64,000 bases of DNA from NCBI GenBank assembly GCA_964397425.1, contig CAYNID010000001.1, forward strand, positions 124,001 through 188,000, written 5' to 3'. This DNA comes from Hallerella sp964397425 (GTDB lineage: Bacteria > Fibrobacterota > Fibrobacteria > Fibrobacterales > Fibrobacteraceae). Of the stretch, positions 1-9,823 are shown piece after piece; positions within the stretch are counted from its first letter, which is position 1; each line of letters starts with the position of its first letter. Under the pieces are notes generated by a model. The model made no database searches and was not told the DNA's origin. It saw only the letters and a list, made by a program, of their open reading frames with translations. A program made the translations under genes and the position numbers.

Positions 1-2
1 TC

Positions 3-3000
3 GCGGATCCGATGGTGAGCGGTTCTTGTGAATATAAACTCGCTGCGATTATTTATGACTCGGACGCTTCTTTGCACCCGGCTTTCAGCTGCTATGCCAC
101 AGGGGGTGAAGGTTGCCAATATGGAGCGCAGGGAGTGTCGGCTCCTCAAGCGCAGGCTGCGGTACAAGCTTGTGTCGGCGTTACGACGGGAATCGTTCAA
201 GACACTCTCGGTGTCGATAAAAAACCGCTGTTAAAAACGGCGGCAATGGGCGGTAATGGCGAAAAGTGCTTTATCAATCAGGCGCTTTTTGATCAATTGT
301 TCCGCCCGACAGTGAATGTGAACGAAATGAGCTGCTTTGACCTGACGTTCAGCCGCAATGCGTCTGGCAAGTGGGAATTCGATTCCGACAATTATACAAG
401 CCCCGGAATTACCGTTAAAGGCGGATTTTATCCGGTTGAAGCGACAACGGATGCGAATATTTTGACGGAATACGGCTCTACTCCGGTTCCGGCGGCGCGG
501 AAAAAGAGAATGGCGGAAGGCCCCGTTTTTTATGGGCCGAAACTTCGTGAAGTGGATGCCGTAGAAGGCGTCCCCGCCATTGACCTGTTCTGCAACGGCG
601 GCGGTTGGACTGGCGGCGTGGATTGCGAAACGCTCTTTGCGGATGGTGATGGAACGGATGCGGTGTTCAAGACTGTTTATGGAGCGAGTGCTTGTGGCTT
701 TGGCTGGTCTTGTCCCGATCAAGCGCCTACCGGTTGGCCTTTGTTTGTGTCAGGGACGGAGAAGGTGGCGACGACAGGTGGGGATTCTAGATGGACTTCT
801 AAAGAGAATGCTACGGGAACGGGTGGACGTAACCAGCAATTCTGCTTTGAAAGCCATGCGCAATTTGTTTACAAACCGGGACTGCGCTTCAACTTCCGCG
901 GAGATGATGACATTTGGGTCTTTATCGGTGGAAAGCTTGCTGTGGACTTGGGAGGCACGCACTTGGCGGCTCCGGCGTATGCCGTTCTCGATAAGCTGAC
1001 CGATAAAAACGGCAATCCGTTTGTGGAAGGTGAAACCTACGACCTCGATATCTTCTTCTGTGACCGCAGAACGACGATGAGTAACGTCCGTATCAATACG
1101 AACATGTATATCCAGCAGTCGAATGGAATTGAATATCCCAAGGATACGACTTATGTCGGTGAAGGTACGGCATTCCAAATCTGCTATACGGAAACGGGTT
1201 CCGGCGACTGCGCGGCTGCCCTTTCCGGAGCTTCTGCCACTGAAAAACAGCGTTATTGCAGCGAAGCGGAGATGACTGCTGCCGGAGTCGCTTTGCATTA
1301 CGCTTTGTATAAAGGAAATTCGCCTTACACGACCGCATCGGGTGAAGTTTACGATGAAGCCTGGTTCGACGCCCAACACGCTGCCGGAAAAACAACATTC
1401 TTCGGCGCGCTCGATCTTTCCAACTGGTATCGTCCGGTGGTGAACAAGGCTCTTGTTTCCGGGCTTCCGTCCGGATCATACCGGATTGTTGCCAGCATCA
1501 ACGGCAAAACGCAGGTGATTTCGACAGTTCGCGTCGCCGGTAGTTTGGATGTCTTGACGGCGAACGGCAAGGATACGACGGGTCATGTTTACAAAGTCGT
1601 AACCACAGCCATGGCGGGAGTCCGCGTTCCCGTGTATGTCGGCGCCATTGGCGAAGCGTTGGATGATGGCAATCTGGATGTGGACCTTGAAAGCGCCGTT
1701 GGCGAAGCTTACACGGTGAATTTCTCGGATGGACTTCTGGTCTTTGCCGATTCGAATGGAACGACTCCGCTGACCAATGTCGACCGCCTTGAAGTCGGCG
1801 CGCGCGGCGTGGATACGGTTTGGGCGACGATTCCGCTTTCGGCGATGAATGCGACATCGATGACCGCCACGATTTCGGTGCGCAAAGCCACGCTCACGCT
1901 GACGTTTACGTTGCCGGCAATCGCCTTTGTCGATTCGACGTATTCCACGCAATTGAAAGGTTACGGTAACTGGGATATCAGTTCGGACAGCATTCTTTAC
2001 CGCGGTTCCGATTACACGGCTTACGTGATGATGTTTGACCCGACGACGGGAGCCATCTGCTCTTCTTGTAATTACGGTCTTGAAGTGAATCCGCTGGCGA
2101 CTGCAAATGGTGTCACGGGAGTCTCCTCGTTGGGCATTGTCGAAGGCAAGGGCTTTGTAAACTTCCGTTCTTCGATCCTTTATCCGACCGCGACTGGTGA
2201 CAGCGCCTTCTTTACGGTATCGGCTACGGAAAATGCGCTGATTTCGGCAACATGGTCGGGATTGACATTCGAAGAGCCGCCGGTTCCCATTCCGGATTCC
2301 GTATTGGTGTTTGATGGCCGTGGCGGTCCCCGGACTTATACAGGCTTGGATCCCGCTTATACAAATGCGGAATATCTTGACGGTATCGCGGACTCTCTCT
2401 GGATTCGTTATCACCGTCCCTTCCCGAAGGATTCTTTGCCGGATTCCATCGTGGTTCAATGGGCGCTGGATTCTGCAGATTACGTGACCATCCCCAAAGA
2501 AGAGATTTTGAAAGCGGCCAAGGCTTTGAACGATGAACAGTATGATTCCGTTCTCGCTTTTGGCGGTCTCGAATTGTCGAAAGAAGTTCAAACGGCGACT
2601 TCGGGAAAGAAGCTTGTATCGCATGCGACTTACAAAAAGAACGGCACCGTTGCTCATGGCCAATTCTCGAAAGAATTGACAGACAATGTCAGCCCCATTA
2701 TTGTGAAAGCGCATATCGGTGAACTTTCCTCCGGACTTTTCCAGGTGCGCGTTACTCTTTCGGAAAAAATCCAGGCGGATCAGGCTTCTGTCAATTCGCT
2801 GTTCAGCTACTATCTGCGTTCTGCGACGGAATTGAACAACAAGTATCAGACGGTGGCGTCGACTCGGGCGACTTGCGGAGACTCTTCCGTGACGATGATT
2901 TACAATTCGTCTTCGGGCGTAATTCCGCAATCGGGAGACTTTGTCCGTGCAGTTCCCGGACTCTTGACGGATTTGAACGGTAACGGTTTGACTGATTATA

Positions 3001-3551
3001 TGGGTGTGACCGTGCCTTCTCCGTGGATGATGCTCGAAGGGGATGCCGCGTCGACGATTGCAAGTATCAAGATGGGAACCGTTTCGGATACTGCCGATTC
3101 GCCCAATATTGTTCCGCACGTGATAGGCATTTACGATTCCATCGGCGTGGTGTCCGAAATGTATCCGAATACGATCGGTTATCTGATTAAAACGGATATG
3201 GGCAACATTATGACGGATCCGAAGTTGGATTCTCTCCTTGCCACTGGCAAAATTTCCTTGGATGACGTGAAGTTGCATTATGAACTCGACATCTTCACTA
3301 ATTTGGGAACTTTCGTTGCCCGCAAGAGTGGAAACATCGCCTGTTCCGACAGCTTGTTCGGCGGAAATTGCATTGAAAACCGCGGCTACGTGTATGTTAG
3401 CTGGAACGGTGTCACGGACAAGGGCCGCAAAGTGGGCGTGGGCGCTTACATTGCAAAATTGAGCACTTATGCCAAAGTCCCGACGAAGGGCAAGCTCGGC
3501 AAACACAATGTGACGGAAACATGGGGCTTCCGCAGAGTTAAAGCCAAGTAA
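3..3551 (+). CDS. Fibro-slime domain secreted protein, 5' end outside the window
   Basis: The reading frame is open back to base 3, so the true start lies upstream and the signal peptide is not visible. The first ~375 visible residues match the fibro-slime domain of Fibrobacter and slime moulds: a Cys-rich stretch, then a PA14-like core with FRGDDDIWVFI, LAVDLGGTH and a DIFFCDRR segment. The middle (~400-800) looks like a series of beta-sandwich modules. The last ~80 residues (YVSWNGVTDKGRKVGVGAY) resemble the FlgD-like Ig fold found at the C-terminus of secreted proteins, where it often serves sorting or anchoring. The likely role is cell surface or adhesion; its ligand cannot be read from sequence. 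The gene appears monocistronic and is followed by a terminator. Confidence 0.85.
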   Translation, partial: ADPMVSGSCEYKLAAIIYDSDASLHPAFSCYATGGEGCQYGAQGVSAPQAQAAVQACVGVTTGIVQDTLGVDKKPLLKTAAMGGNGEKCFINQALFDQLFRPTVNVNEMSCFDLTFSRNASGKWEFDSDNYTSPGITVKGGFYPVEATTDANILTEYGSTPVPAARKKRMAEGPVFYGPKLREVDAVEGVPAIDLFCNGGGWTGGVDCETLFADGDGTDAVFKTVYGASACGFGWSCPDQAPTGWPLFVSGTEKVATTGGDSRWTSKENATGTGGRNQQFCFESHAQFVYKPGLRFNFRGDDDIWVFIGGKLAVDLGGTHLAAPAYAVLDKLTDKNGNPFVEGETYDLDIFFCDRRTTMSNVRINTNMYIQQSNGIEYPKDTTYVGEGTAFQICYTETGSGDCAAALSGASATEKQRYCSEAEMTAAGVALHYALYKGNSPYTTASGEVYDEAWFDAQHAAGKTTFFGALDLSNWYRPVVNKALVSGLPSGSYRIVASINGKTQVISTVRVAGSLDVLTANGKDTTGHVYKVVTTAMAGVRVPVYVGAIGEALDDGNLDVDLESAVGEAYTVNFSDGLLVFADSNGTTPLTNVDRLEVGARGVDTVWATIPLSAMNATSMTATISVRKATLTLTFTLPAIAFVDSTYSTQLKGYGNWDISSDSILYRGSDYTAYVMMFDPTTGAICSSCNYGLEVNPLATANGVTGVSSLGIVEGKGFVNFRSSILYPTATGDSAFFTVSATENALISATWSGLTFEEPPVPIPDSVLVFDGRGGPRTYTGLDPAYTNAEYLDGIADSLWIRYHRPFPKDSLPDSIVVQWALDSADYVTIPKEEILKAAKALNDEQYDSVLAFGGLELSKEVQTATSGKKLVSHATYKKNGTVAHGQFSKELTDNVSPIIVKAHIGELSSGLFQVRVTLSEKIQADQASVNSLFSYYLRSATELNNKYQTVASTRATCGDSSVTMIYNSSSGVIPQSGDFVRAVPGLLTDLNGNGLTDYMGVTVPSPWMMLEGDAASTIASIKMGTVSDTADSPNIVPHVIGIYDSIGVVSEMYPNTIGYLIKTDMGNIMTDPKLDSLLATGKISLDDVKLHYELDIFTNLGTFVARKSGNIACSDSLFGGNCIENRGYVYVSWNGVTDKGRKVGVGAYIAKLSTYAKVPTKGKLGKHNVTETWGFRRVKAK

Positions 3552-3564
3552 AAAGAATCATCAA

Positions 3565-3593
3565 AAAGTTCCGGGTAAAACCGGGACTTTTTT
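3565..3593 (+). terminator. Rho-independent terminator after fibro-slime gene
   Basis: A 10-bp stem (one G-U pair) around a GTAAAA loop is followed by six Ts. The complementary strand also ends in a T-run, so it can serve the minus-strand gene ending at 3812 as well. Confidence 0.8.
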
Positions 3594-3600
3594 GTATAAA

Positions 3601-3636
3601 GCAAACCACCGGCTACGCTGGCGGTTTGCCCTTTTT
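3601..3636. terminator. Second, imperfect hairpin with T-run
   Basis: GCAAACC and GGTTTGC bracket an interrupted GC-rich stem, followed by CCCTTTTT. It is probably a backup terminator in the convergent gap. The remaining bases to 3811 show nothing recognisable. Confidence 0.45.
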
Positions 3637-3811
3637 GTAAAGGGAAGTCTTGCGCCGTTTGCGTGGAAAAACGTTTTAGACGAGAGAATGTTCAAGGAAT
3701 TTTGCGGCATGGTCGCAACATCCAGAGGATTTGCCTAGTCTGCCTGAAGATGCTTTGGGAAATTTGCAAAAACGAACGCTTTTGCGGTCGACAAAACCTT
3801 TTTGGGAACAG

Positions 3812-6800
3812 TTAAAGTAATCCGAGGGTTTCCCGGATGGTCCGTTCATCTGTTCCGGGTGGGAATAAATCCTTTTCTTCTGGTGACACGTAAATCAATT
3901 TCCGTTCTTCGTCGGGAAGGGCGGAACGGTCGCGGAGTACAATGGATTTGGGCGACATGGAATAGAAAAAAGTTCCCGTTTTGAAGAACGCTTTCCGTTC
4001 TAGTCCCAAAGAAATCGCTTCTTTGATGGCGCGAACGACGACGGGGCCCGCCCGATGCAAGCCGTGTAAATGAAGAACGCGGCGAATCAAATTCTTTTCG
4101 TGAATGGGAGATTCCGCGTCGACATAGAACTTCATTTGCAAAACCAACAGCTTTGGGGAAAGCTCAGGAATGGGCACATCGTGCACGGTCCCTTCGATTT
4201 TGGGCCGGACGATTTTATAAGGTTCTATGCGAAGGTCTGGAATTTCTTCGGATGTGGAAACGTCTTTGGGCGGCGGGGCGACGCTTTGTTCAACGGCTAT
4301 CGTCGTGAGAATGTGGTCGCGCTCGTCTGCCGTGGAGCGGAACCAGTTAGGGCACCAAAGCGGAATGATTTTCCAGCCGATATGGTCTAAAAGCAATTTG
4401 GGGCGCAGATAATGGCGGTCTTCGACCGTTGTCCGCAAAAATCCGCCGTTAGAATCCGTGTCGATTCCCAATAGGAGTCTGTCGGGATTGTTGGCATCGT
4501 GCACGGCGAAAGAAATTTCGGTTCCGTTGTATCCCCAGTTCCGTTCGATTTTCAAATTATCCGATTGGATGGCTTTGAAAACCTGTTCTTCTAACGGGGA
4601 AAGCAATGGATTGGATTGGCAAACGGAGGCTGTGGACGCGTTCTCGACAAAATGCAAAAAGTCCACATAGGCCCGGACGCCCGGATTCGGTGAGGCGGTG
4701 TTTTCAATTTTTTCTGCAGAGAAAATCCGGAGCCCCGAAAGGGCGTGCGAAGCGCAAACATTGATTTGCTTTGTGTTCAGCCCCTGCGCGGCGATGGTTG
4801 AAGTTGGTTCTGCACAAATGAAAAGGGTGTCGCGGTAATCGCCAGAAGCTTCTTCGGGCAATTTGACATAAGGGTCGCGGAGAATGTCTTTGGGAGAAAG
4901 GAAGTAAGCTAAATCCGGATGGCTGTGAATTTTTTCGCGAACCGCCTGGAATACGCTTTGACGGCGTTCTTCTGTAAAAACGATGATTCCCAAAGATTGC
5001 ATGGGGTGCTGTTCCACATGCCGCGCCGCTTCTTCGGCGATTTGCCGGGAAAGATCTTGTGTATGGAGAATGCGGACAGAAGTTGATTCGTTCGTGTCGG
5101 GAGAGGGGAGCTTGTGAATTTTCTGGTTGTAAAACTCCCGATTGGCGAAATCGATGAAAAGGGGATTCCGGTGAGAAATGTTTAGTGACAAAAAGGAATG
5201 CGGCGCGCCTTTGTGGAGAGCTAATGCCAAAATGCTTTCGAATTGGGGCAACGTGAAATTTGAATGTTCAGAAGATCCGGACAATTTGGGGAACGGCGGC
5301 GTGGGCAAATTCGAATCGCCGATGAGAAGTGTGCGTTGGGAACGCAGTATGGCGGGCAACGCCTGAATGGGCGGAATCGATTCGGCATCCAGGAAAATGG
5401 CGACATCGAATGGGGAATCTTTGGGAGAAAGCTCTGCCGCAGTTTCGGCGAGAGGCAAAATCGTGAACTGTCTGGGATTTTTTTGCAAGGCGGTTTGAGC
5501 GTTTCGCAAGTTCATCAAACACAAATCATCGGTCGCATCGCGGAAATCCCTGGCGCGTTGGGTGTGCGCCCTGGGGGAAGACGAAAATAAATCGGGGAAA
5601 ATTTTGCACGCTTGCTGGACCTGCAGGGAATACCAGAACCGGGACAGTTCTGGTTCTAAAAACTCTTTGTCCGGATGGTTTTCAATGGCGGCCTTTTCCA
5701 AGGCGTTCAACCCCAACTTTTGAAATTCGCTTCGTTTTGTCTGAATTTGCACATACAGCGGGAGCAACGCATAGGCGGCTTCCCATTTTTGCAAGAGCGC
5801 GTAGCGATCTTCAACGGATTCAAAATCTTCGGCAGAAGAAAACGCCAAATCCCGGCAAAGGGTATTGAAGTCGTCTTTTGCGCTTTCACAAAGGGCTTTG
5901 AGCGCTTTGGCGTCTTGAATTTTGTCCTTGATTTGGCTGTATTTGGCCAAAATGGCGTAAGATAACGCCGCTTTTTCGTTCTTCTTGTTTTTTTGCCGGA
6001 ATTGATAAAACCATTCCAGCTTGGATTTCAAGACATCCCAATCCGTATGTTCAAAATCCCAGTCTTTCCCAAACAGCCTTCCGGCCATGACGGAGGAATT
6101 GGTGTAAAGTTTTTTGTTGTCTTGCAGATCAATGAGTTTGTCTGCGAGGTCCAGCAATTCCTGGTCGCTTTTGATGGATTTTGGATTTTTGATTGCATGC
6201 AAAAGCGTTTTTTTTGCATCGTGATAATATTCGGAAAAGGCTTTGAACGTTTTGTTCTGATGGCTGTTTAAAATTTCCCGGGCGGCGCCGAGTTGCATGT
6301 CAATGGCGCCATCGGCGTAAATGGGCGAACCGTTCCTGCGAAAATCCGACCAAGAAGCTCCGGCTTGGGGAAGTGCGCGCAAGGCATCTTCGTAAGTATC
6401 CCAATCTTTGGATTCTAAATTCCATCCATCGAAAGAGGGCGTTGAATCGTCAAATTCCGGAGTGATGGCGATGCTGATGTCGCTCAGGGCGGCAACGTCG
6501 ATATCCCTGTCGAAGAAGAAGGCGCAGGAAACGCTTTCGGCTAAAGTGGATAACGTTCCGTATTCGCTTTTGGTCTTTTCCAACAATTCGCGGATGTGCG
6601 CCGTGCCGTTCAAGGATTCTAGGGAAACGCCCGAAAAGGCCTCGATTGCGGTTTTCGCTTCATCGCGGTGGAGAATTTCGAGAAAATCTTGAAGAAGGCT
6701 TTTGGCTTGATGAAAAGATTCCTTGTCCAGAGATTCCGCCCCTTTGAAGGTGGAATCGGGCCAATATTTTTTGTGCGAACCGGATTTTCCCAGTGCAATC

Positions 6801-7879
6801 AAAGCCTCTGCCAAAGAAGCGTTTCCGGGGGCGATGGGCAGGTTGACGGCGCGGTTATAATCCATCAGGATTTTTCGGGTCTTTTTGAGGGATTCCCGCG
6901 CTTTTTCCAAAGTCGTGTCTTTGAATTCGGGGACTTGTGGATTCCAAATTTTCTGGAAGCGCACTAAAGAGGCTTTTTTCTTGTAAGTCAGGAGAACTTT
7001 TTTTCCGCTCGCGATGCATTCCGAAACGAAGTTCGCCAAAAATTCTTCTTTAGATGCGCCGGGGGCCGTTTCGATGGCGAATAAGGTGTTTGCCGGGGAA
7101 AGGGCTTCGATGAGTGCTGTGCAAGCCGAAGAATCGAGAGTTTTGACAAAGTGATGCTCGGCGGGATCGATGGTCTCGTCTGTCGCGTCCACATCGGATT
7201 CGACCATGCGGAAGCCTTCTTCGGAAAGAAGTTGCGGAAGCAGTGGGGATTCGGAGTGTTCCCACGTTTCAGAATCTCCGTAAGCGTAAAGGCTTGCCGC
7301 GTCATAAAATCCGATGAACAATCCGCGTCCGGTGCTTTTCCAGCCCACGACGGCATCGACCGCTCTTTCGACGGCGGTAAAATATTTGCGGATATGGAAA
7401 ACTTTTCCATCCCAGAAAGGACGGGCGGAGGGGAGTTCGACGAAATCCTTGTTCTTCTGCCGCAAGGGAATATTTTCGATGGGAGCGCTGGGAACAAGGG
7501 TGACATTTAAGCTCGCCGGGTCAATGTTTACGGGAACAAGAAGCAGCGGAGCCGTATTTTGAGTGCGCAAAAATCCGATTGCCAAAAAGGCGTTTTGAAA
7601 TCCGGTGGAATCTTCTAAAGTGCGCAAGGCGTAACGGAAATCGGCGAACAGATTCGTCTGTTCTTCTGCGGAAAATTGTTCTCCGATGGGCGCGAAAACG
7701 GAAAGGGGGATGGGCGCGCCATTTTCTGCCCATTTTTCCAGAAAAGAAATGCCGTCTTCGGCTAAAAGAGGGGTTTGATATTTGGCTTTTGTCGCTACGC
7801 GCAACAGGCGGTTTTGGGGACCGAGGTCAAAAGAAGTTTCACATAGTTTTTGGAGTTTGTTGTAGATGTCTTCCGCCAT
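3812..7879 (-). CDS. DUF4011/DUF3320-type helicase-nuclease homologue with degenerate active sites
   Basis: A protein of 1355 residues laid out like the large SF1 helicases that carry DUF4011, a MTES_1575-type nuclease domain and C-terminal DUF3320. The N-terminal ~260 residues match the DUF4011 part. The Walker A position (~270-280) reads ETAPGASKEE instead of GPPGTGKS, the Walker B position (~825-835) reads IFLDAES instead of IFDEAS, and motif VI (~1040) reads NVCASHAL instead of NVAVTRAR. The nuclease-like segment (~1115-1180) has IDTDS where IECDG is usual. Fold-defining stretches such as SHRNPLFIDFANREFY and GDYRD remain. DUF3320 closes the protein (~1240-1320). It probably binds partners or DNA without ATP hydrolysis. 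The start at 7879 is preferred to 7912 because a TATATT box lies 7 bases before it. The reading frame is intact. Confidence 0.72.
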   Translation of the reverse strand: MAEDIYNKLQKLCETSFDLGPQNRLLRVATKAKYQTPLLAEDGISFLEKWAENGAPIPLSVFAPIGEQFSAEEQTNLFADFRYALRTLEDSTGFQNAFLAIGFLRTQNTAPLLLVPVNIDPASLNVTLVPSAPIENIPLRQKNKDFVELPSARPFWDGKVFHIRKYFTAVERAVDAVVGWKSTGRGLFIGFYDAASLYAYGDSETWEHSESPLLPQLLSEEGFRMVESDVDATDETIDPAEHHFVKTLDSSACTALIEALSPANTLFAIETAPGASKEEFLANFVSECIASGKKVLLTYKKKASLVRFQKIWNPQVPEFKDTTLEKARESLKKTRKILMDYNRAVNLPIAPGNASLAEALIALGKSGSHKKYWPDSTFKGAESLDKESFHQAKSLLQDFLEILHRDEAKTAIEAFSGVSLESLNGTAHIRELLEKTKSEYGTLSTLAESVSCAFFFDRDIDVAALSDISIAITPEFDDSTPSFDGWNLESKDWDTYEDALRALPQAGASWSDFRRNGSPIYADGAIDMQLGAAREILNSHQNKTFKAFSEYYHDAKKTLLHAIKNPKSIKSDQELLDLADKLIDLQDNKKLYTNSSVMAGRLFGKDWDFEHTDWDVLKSKLEWFYQFRQKNKKNEKAALSYAILAKYSQIKDKIQDAKALKALCESAKDDFNTLCRDLAFSSAEDFESVEDRYALLQKWEAAYALLPLYVQIQTKRSEFQKLGLNALEKAAIENHPDKEFLEPELSRFWYSLQVQQACKIFPDLFSSSPRAHTQRARDFRDATDDLCLMNLRNAQTALQKNPRQFTILPLAETAAELSPKDSPFDVAIFLDAESIPPIQALPAILRSQRTLLIGDSNLPTPPFPKLSGSSEHSNFTLPQFESILALALHKGAPHSFLSLNISHRNPLFIDFANREFYNQKIHKLPSPDTNESTSVRILHTQDLSRQIAEEAARHVEQHPMQSLGIIVFTEERRQSVFQAVREKIHSHPDLAYFLSPKDILRDPYVKLPEEASGDYRDTLFICAEPTSTIAAQGLNTKQINVCASHALSGLRIFSAEKIENTASPNPGVRAYVDFLHFVENASTASVCQSNPLLSPLEEQVFKAIQSDNLKIERNWGYNGTEISFAVHDANNPDRLLLGIDTDSNGGFLRTTVEDRHYLRPKLLLDHIGWKIIPLWCPNWFRSTADERDHILTTIAVEQSVAPPPKDVSTSEEIPDLRIEPYKIVRPKIEGTVHDVPIPELSPKLLVLQMKFYVDAESPIHEKNLIRRVLHLHGLHRAGPVVVRAIKEAISLGLERKAFFKTGTFFYSMSPKSIVLRDRSALPDEERKLIYVSPEEKDLFPPGTDERTIRETLGLL

Positions 7880-7886
7880 GTATTGG

Positions 7887-7892
7887 AATATA
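7887..7892 (-). promoter_or_regulatory. TATATT -10 box 7 nt before the start at 7879
   Basis: On the minus strand TATATT ends 7 bases before ATG, placing the predicted transcription start at or next to the start codon. No Shine-Dalgarno site is present. Confidence 0.55.
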
Positions 7893-7960
7893 AATTTAAT
7901 TCGGGTAATCATTTAGTGCATTTATCGTATTTTAAAAGTTTCTTGCGGAAAGGGACGTGT

Positions 7961-8865
7961 AGAATTAGAAATTAGGAATTAGAAATGAGGAATTGGGCTG
8001 TGGACGGGAAATTTTTTGTGTGGGGTTTTGAGGGGGAGCCTTTTCTGCGGATGGGGGAGTTTTACACGATTTGGATGAGGGCGGCGAGCCTTTTTTGTGC
8101 AGTTTGGACGGTTCGTTTTGAATAATTAGGAATTCGGAATGCGGAATTCGGAATTGTAAGCTGCGAACTGAAAATTTTCCTTGTGTGGGGTTTTAACGGA
8201 GAGCCTTTTCTGCGTGGTGTTGAATTTTGCACGGTTTGGACTGTGCAGACAAGCCGTTTTTGTGAAATTAGAAATTAGGAATTAGAAATGAGGAATTGGG
8301 CTGTGGACGGGAAATCTTTTTGAGGGGGAGCCTTTTCTGCGGATGGGGGAGTTTTACACGATTTGGATGAGGGCGGCGAGCCTTTTTTGTGCAGTTTGGA
8401 CGGTTCGTTTTGAATAATTAGGAATTCGGAATGCGGAATTCGGAATTGTAAGCTGCGAACTGAAAATTTTCCTTGTGTGGGGTTTTAACGGAGAGCCTTT
8501 TCTGCGTGGTGTTGAATTTTGCACGGTTTGGACTGTGCAGACAAGCCGTTTTTGTGAAATTAGAAATTAGGAATTAGAAATGAGGAATTGGGCTGTGGAC
8601 GGGAAATCTTTTTGAGGGGGAGCCTTTTCTGCGGATGGGGGAGTTTTACACGATTTGGATGAGGGCGGCGAGCCTTTTTTGTGCAGTTTGGACGGTTCGT
8701 TTTGAATAATTAGGAATTCGGAATGCGGAATTCGGAATTGTAAGCTGCGAACTGAAAATTTTCCTTGTGTGGGGTTTTAACGGAGAGCCTTTTCTGCGTG
8801 GTGTTGAATTTTGCACGGTTTGGACTGTGCAGACAAGCCGTTTTTGTGGAGTTTAGACGCTTCGT
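7961..8865 (-). repeat. Tandem array, three copies of a 292-bp unit, each made of two related half-units
   Basis: The same landmark (CTGTGGACGGGAAA) occurs at 7998, 8301 and 8593, giving steps of 303 and 292 bp; the first unit carries an 11-bp insertion. Units 2 and 3 are almost identical. Each unit contains two diverged half-units of ~140-150 bp, recognised on the minus strand by GTCCAAA, a short gap, then GCAGAAAAGGCT, and separated by an AATTAGGAATT-type linker. No reading frame is conserved. The array fills the gap between the 3' end of gluQ and the promoter of the 3812-7879 gene. Single related copies occur at 16845-16987 and 29029-29155. Confidence 0.9.
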
Positions 8866-8923
8866 TTTGAATAATGAGAAATTGGGAATGGGGGACTTAA
8901 AACGGATAACTTCCGTAGAGGTT

Positions 8924-9823
8924 TTACGCAAGGGGAATTGTAACGGGAAAGAGGCGGTTCAAGACCAACTGTATCGCTTCGGCTGTGGACAGGGGAATTG
9001 CTGCCGGGATGACGCCGGCGTCTTGGCAAACTTCGCCAAGGAGGCGTGCCGCCGACATTCCGGATTCCCTTTCGCTGCGGATGCTTGCCGCATGATCGCG
9101 CTTTGAAAGTTTTTTTCCGCCTGGCGACGAGAGTAATTCGTGGTGCAAAAAATGGGGTGGCATTTCTCTGCCCAACGCTTTGGCCAAGGCGATTTGGCGG
9201 GCTGTCGAATGCAGCAAATCCTTTCCGCGGACAACAAGTTCCACGTTTTCTTCGAAGTCGTCGGCGACAACGGCGAATTGGTAAGTCCATTGTCCCAGTC
9301 TGTCTTTGATGGCGAAATCTCCACATTGTTCCTGCGGATTTTCGCGAAACGTTCCCAACCGGAGATCGTTCCATTCCACCGTTTCGTTTGGCGTTTTGAA
9401 TCGGATGGCCGAATGGGGTGAATAGGGCAGATTCGCTTTGCGGCAATGCCCCTGATAAATGATTTCCCCGTCGGGATTTATGGGATTGGTGTCAAAGGTG
9501 AATTTTCGCGAACAGGAACAGGCGTAAACGAGGTCTTTCTTTTTCAATAATTGCAAAAACTGTTCGTAACGTTCTTGATTTTGACTTTGGATGGATTCGG
9601 CGTCAAAGGAAAACCCCAGCCATTCGAGGTCTTCGCGGATGGCGTCTATATAAGCGGTCCGCGCGCGGCTTTGGTCGTGGTCTTCGATGCGCAGGCGCAC
9701 GGGATAATCCAATTTTTGGGCGGCGGCAAAAACGCATAAGGCCGAAAGAACATGTCCACGGTGCAAGTAGCCGGTGGGACTTGGAGCGAACCGGGTGAAG
9801 GCCTTTCGGACGGGGCTTGTCAT
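8924..9823 (-). CDS. gluQ: Glutamyl-Q tRNA(Asp) synthetase
   Basis: A 299-residue truncated GluRS-like enzyme that attaches glutamate to queuosine in tRNA-Asp. It shows FAPSPTGYLHRGH near the N-terminus (class I HIGH region), the EDHDQSR adenylate/glutamate pocket, a zinc-type cluster CSCS...GHC at ~105-130, and KLSKRDH as the KMSKS equivalent at ~245. It lacks the anticodon-binding domain of full GluRS, and its length fits the GluQ/YadB family. The ATG overlaps the TGA of the upstream FecR-domain gene by 4 bases, so the two are translationally coupled. Downstream lies the repeat array. Confidence 0.93.
   Translation of the reverse strand: MTSPVRKAFTRFAPSPTGYLHRGHVLSALCVFAAAQKLDYPVRLRIEDHDQSRARTAYIDAIREDLEWLGFSFDAESIQSQNQERYEQFLQLLKKKDLVYACSCSRKFTFDTNPINPDGEIIYQGHCRKANLPYSPHSAIRFKTPNETVEWNDLRLGTFRENPQEQCGDFAIKDRLGQWTYQFAVVADDFEENVELVVRGKDLLHSTARQIALAKALGREMPPHFLHHELLSSPGGKKLSKRDHAASIRSERESGMSAARLLGEVCQDAGVIPAAIPLSTAEAIQLVLNRLFPVTIPLA

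Noticed and set aside
1476..3506. 676-codon minus-strand open frame
   Set aside because: Antisense to the fibro-slime gene, with shadow-type composition and no start signals.
7961..8865. Possible CRISPR array
   Set aside because: Units are 292 bp with no short repeat-spacer pattern and no cas genes nearby.
8765..9106. Small open frames inside the repeat array and over gluQ
   Set aside because: Not preserved between array units; those past 8924 are antisense to gluQ.
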